Positions 34,670 to 37,273 of a DNA stretch of 37,273 nt are shown one piece after another (the first letter of the stretch is position 1; each line of letters opens with the position of its first letter). The notes under the pieces were generated by a model. It was not told the DNA's origin. It saw only the letters and a program-made list of their open reading frames with translations, and did no database searches. The DNA comes from Psychromicrobium xiongbiense (lineage in GTDB: Bacteria > Actinomycetota > Actinomycetes > Actinomycetales > Micrococcaceae): the NCBI RefSeq assembly GCF_030271165.1, contig NZ_JASSZH010000047.1, forward strand, positions 1-37,273, written 5' to 3'. Made by a program: the position numbers and the translations under genes.

Positions 34670-36802
34670 TCAGCGGGTCGGCTGACCGGAAGCTGGGGGT
34701 CGAGCGTCTGCGCTAATGTAGGTGGGTTGGTAGCCGGGTGCGGTGATCTGCCCGTAGGGCGCTTGTGCTTCCATGGGTTGGCCGGTGTAGAACTTGAACA
34801 TGTTTTCCCAGGCGGTTGACCCGTTAGTGAAGACATCTGTGTGTGCTGCGGTGTCTTTCAGGAGCACGCCGTCCGGGCCGCGATGAGTGTCGTCGTAGAA
34901 GCCGGTTTCCACGGAGGCCACCCCGTCCGCGGCTTCCGGGCTCACACCAAGCACCGGGACCACGGATGCCCACCGGATGGGGTCCCCGGGAGCGGTCATC
35001 TGAAAGTACATGGTGCTCCCGTACTCGGGGTAGCCCCTGAGTGAGGTGATGCCCGGCCCTACTCCGGCGCCTTCGATGAAGAGGACACGGTCGACTTTCA
35101 TCCCGGCGTGTTCTGCCGCACCGACGCTTGCCGCACCGTAGCTGTGGCCGCCGACGCCGATGGAGGTGTTGGGAGCCTGTGCCTGGACTGCGGCGGCGAA
35201 GCGGTTCAGCCGGTCCGCGTGTTGGTTAGCATATTCAGGATTTCCTGCACTGTGATCTGGGAACAGGCTGTTCCCATCGACGGTCGGGATGTTCTGTGGG
35301 AATTCCCCGCCCTGCCAGACGACCATCGACAAACTCTGTGGCTTGCCGTCCTTTGGGTGGTAGGCCTGTTCCATGAAGCTTTGGCCCATCCTGATGGAGT
35401 CGCCGGCGAAGTTGGGCATGGAGGCGCCGGTTCCCGGGACGGCGATCCCGGTGTGGGCTGCGGTGGCTGGGTTGCCCCAGACTTCGGCGATGGATCCGGG
35501 GCCTGCGTCGGAGAACACCAGGATCTGATGCCCGATACGCTCAGGCAGCGGGTTGCCGTCCGGTCCGATCTCGTAGGACTGCGTCTTCTCGGTCAGGTAG
35601 TTGGTGTAGATGCCGATCAGCTTTGACTGGTCGTTGAGTCTTTTCAGTTCCTTCTGCGCCTTGGCAAGCTGGTCAAGGAACGTAGCATGGCTCTGCGGAT
35701 TGAGGTGCGGATTCTTCAACGCATCATCAAGAGTCTTTTGCGCCTGGTCGACGGCCGTTTGGGCCGCTTGTATCTGTTGCTTCAGAGCTGGCGCGTTGTC
35801 TTTGCGTGTCTGGAGCGCGGCGGCGATGTTGACCCTGTTTGCCAGATACCGGGTGGGGAAGGGCACGCCATCGAGGTTGCCAAGACCAGGAAAAAGTAAC
35901 GCCAGCCTGCTCGCTTGTTCCGGGCTGAGCCCGGTGAAGAGCTGTCCCAGTGACTGGCCACGGCTCAGGGTCGCTGGGGCTGCGGCGGCACTGGCCAGGG
36001 CAAGCATGGTCTGAGGATCGATGCCATCGACCGTATCGCCGGGTTGCGGGAGTGCCCCGGCGAGGAGCCGCGCCAGCTTGCCGTCCTGATCGTTACTGAG
36101 AATCTTCTCCAACTGATCGGTAGGCAGCTTCCCGATGAAACTGCGGACCAGATTCGCACTGAACGTGGGCCCCAGCACGCCCGCCCCACTGGACAAGGCG
36201 GCGGGCAGGTTCTTCGGCACCAGTGCCCGGGCGGCACCCAGGCCGGATACCAGATCCGCGTCAAGCATCCGCCGCCTGCCCACACAGTAGTCCCGGGTGG
36301 CCTGAGCCTCGGTCAGGTGTTTCTGCGCTGCTGAGACCGAGGCCCATGCCGTGGACAGGGCGGAGCGGACCTGCAGGGTCTCCAGAGAGTCATCGACCCG
36401 GCACACGTCCAGAGACCCCGCACCTGGCGCGAGCAGTTGGGCGGCGAGCGTGTCCGCCGAGGCCGCAGCCTGGGTCTGGAGAGGTTTCCAGGTCAGCTCG
36501 GCCTGCCGGGCCTCATCCATCTGCGTACGCAACGAGGTCATGCCGATCAGGTAGTCATTGATCACCGGTCCCGCAGCGTGTAACGCCGCGCGGGACCGGA
36601 GAAGAACGTCAACTACCGCGGAGACCTGAGCTTTCCAGGCGGCAGCGGCGGCACCGGACCAGCCACCGTCAACATGATCAACGGCTTCCTGAACAGCTTT
36701 GCCCGAGGAATCCAGGATCTGCGAGGCAGTAACGATCACGTCCCAGTGCCGGGAAATACTGCCTAAATCCCCTGCATCAGGTTCCTGCAACGACCACTGC
36801 AA
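34670..36802 (-). CDS. WXG-alpha/beta hydrolase (DUF1023) T7SS substrate
   Basis: 710 residues. The N-terminal helical hairpin carries Trp48-Ser-Gly50, a WXG motif used for type VII export. A long helical region with a coiled coil (QQIQAAQTAVDQAQKTLDDA, about 340-390) follows. The C-terminal DUF1023 alpha/beta-hydrolase domain (about 420-700) has the nucleophile elbow GGHSYG with Ser554. Such hydrolases are common in actinobacterial T7SS loci and may act on lipids or esters, inside or outside the cell. The start is TTG 36802 after GAGGTGAGG. No immunity gene is obvious, unless the lipoprotein serves. Confidence 0.83.
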   Translation of the reverse strand: MQWSLQEPDAGDLGSISRHWDVIVTASQILDSSGKAVQEAVDHVDGGWSGAAAAAWKAQVSAVVDVLLRSRAALHAAGPVINDYLIGMTSLRTQMDEARQAELTWKPLQTQAAASADTLAAQLLAPGAGSLDVCRVDDSLETLQVRSALSTAWASVSAAQKHLTEAQATRDYCVGRRRMLDADLVSGLGAARALVPKNLPAALSSGAGVLGPTFSANLVRSFIGKLPTDQLEKILSNDQDGKLARLLAGALPQPGDTVDGIDPQTMLALASAAAAPATLSRGQSLGQLFTGLSPEQASRLALLFPGLGNLDGVPFPTRYLANRVNIAAALQTRKDNAPALKQQIQAAQTAVDQAQKTLDDALKNPHLNPQSHATFLDQLAKAQKELKRLNDQSKLIGIYTNYLTEKTQSYEIGPDGNPLPERIGHQILVFSDAGPGSIAEVWGNPATAAHTGIAVPGTGASMPNFAGDSIRMGQSFMEQAYHPKDGKPQSLSMVVWQGGEFPQNIPTVDGNSLFPDHSAGNPEYANQHADRLNRFAAAVQAQAPNTSIGVGGHSYGAASVGAAEHAGMKVDRVLFIEGAGVGPGITSLRGYPEYGSTMYFQMTAPGDPIRWASVVPVLGVSPEAADGVASVETGFYDDTHRGPDGVLLKDTAAHTDVFTNGSTAWENMFKFYTGQPMEAQAPYGQITAPGYQPTYISADARPPASGQPTR

Positions 36803-36898
36803 CGTGCCTCACCTCGCCCTCATCCCCTCGCTCCTACCAGTTGACTACTACCAGTGGACCTGCTCCGCTGCTTATTTGCCTAGCTTTTACCCAGCTGC
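36803..36898. repeat. Short imperfect tandem repeats after WXG100 stop
   Basis: On the minus strand the last codons of the WXG100 gene (CAGCTGGGAAAATAAG) are followed by two degenerate copies (CAGCTGGGTAAAAG, TAGGCAAATAAGCAGC). A second short repeat, CTACCAGT, occurs twice at 36834-36856. These look like slippage products in the intergenic leader of the hydrolase. Confidence 0.5.
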
Positions 36899-37186
36899 TT
36901 ATTTTCCCAGCTGGGTGGCCAGTTGCTCGTCAGTGGAGCGGAGGGTGTCCGCTGCGTGGTGGAGGTAGTGGGAGAGACCGTCAAGACCGCTCACTGCCTG
37001 CTGTGCGCCCTGGGTGAACTGGTGGTACTCCGCCTCGTAGGCTTTCGAGGACTTGTCCGTGACGTAGCCGCTGGTCACCAGGGCCTGGATTTGCTTCTGC
37101 AATTCACCGAGCTTTGATTCCAGGTCCGCCTTCCCGCTCTCCAGGGATTTTGCTGCGTTGTCGAGCTCATCAAACGTGACATTCAT
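36899..37186 (-). CDS. WXG100-family protein with altered start region
   Basis: 95 residues, two helices around a turn reading SGYVTDKSS in place of Trp-x-Gly, as in WXG100 relatives from actinobacteria that start MANxNVTYxE. Secreted small partner of the FHA/FtsK ATPase. The encoded start is ATG 37186 (MNVTFDEL), but the good ribosome-binding site GAGGAG (37208-37213) is 8 nt before another ATG at 37199, which reads only MANMHECHV and stops at 37170. A 4-bp duplication (ATGCATG) between them explains both frames. Expression may therefore depend on re-initiation or be reduced. Confidence 0.8.
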   Translation of the reverse strand: MNVTFDELDNAAKSLESGKADLESKLGELQKQIQALVTSGYVTDKSSKAYEAEYHQFTQGAQQAVSGLDGLSHYLHHAADTLRSTDEQLATQLGK

Positions 37187-37273
37187 GCATGTTCGCCATG
37201 GCCAGAACTCCTCAACTAAAAAGTACAGATGAAAGTGCATGGGAAGGAAAATCCCCATAACATCATCGACTGT

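Overview
The window looks like a high-GC Gram-positive chromosome, probably an actinobacterium of the Micrococcales. The signs are GC-rich codon use, GTG/TTG starts, a WXG100/EssC-type secretion locus with a DUF1023 hydrolase, and actinobacterial mobile-element gene families. The genus cannot be fixed from the sequence.

Layout. (1) 0.1-4.6 kb: a HicAB-like toxin-antitoxin pair and a heterodimeric ABC exporter behind a palindromic operator. (2) 4.7-16.2 kb: an integrated mobile element beside an intact tRNA-Pro(CGG). All its genes are on the minus strand: large serine recombinase, ImmA/IrrE metalloprotease, XRE repressor, ArdA antirestriction protein, ribbon-helix-helix protein between two large hairpins, orphan DNA methyltransferase, replication-relaxation protein, HerA/TraG-like transfer ATPase and several small membrane or unknown proteins. 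No canonical relaxase or mating-pair machinery is visible, so it looks like a mobilizable or minimal conjugative element. (3) 16.2-29.1 kb: a less GC-rich, mosaic accessory and defence region. It holds a Nudix hydrolase, a toroid-winged-helix fusion, an unknown all-helical protein, a frameshifted HTH remnant, a SIR2-HerA pair, a PD-(D/E)XK nuclease with a membrane partner, an IS21-type remnant, a DUF2971 protein, and a helicase-associated-domain protein coupled to a membrane protein. (4) 29.1-37.2 kb: part of a type VII secretion-like locus on the minus strand: WXG100 protein, WXG-alpha/beta hydrolase, lipoprotein, small secreted-type protein and a large FHA/FtsK-SpoIIIE ATPase. It runs off the right edge.

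How parts work together. The XRE repressor, the ImmA-like protease and the recombinase form one operon and resemble an ImmR/ImmA switch. Three palindromes of the form TTTGCG-N4-CGCAA(A/T) lie at the XRE promoter and at the promoter of the transfer genes 5.5 kb away, which suggests that one repressor controls both excision and transfer. ArdA and the methyltransferase would protect the element on entry. The region to its right carries the known SIR2-HerA antiphage pair next to several uncharacterised gene pairs, and these are the best candidates for undescribed systems.
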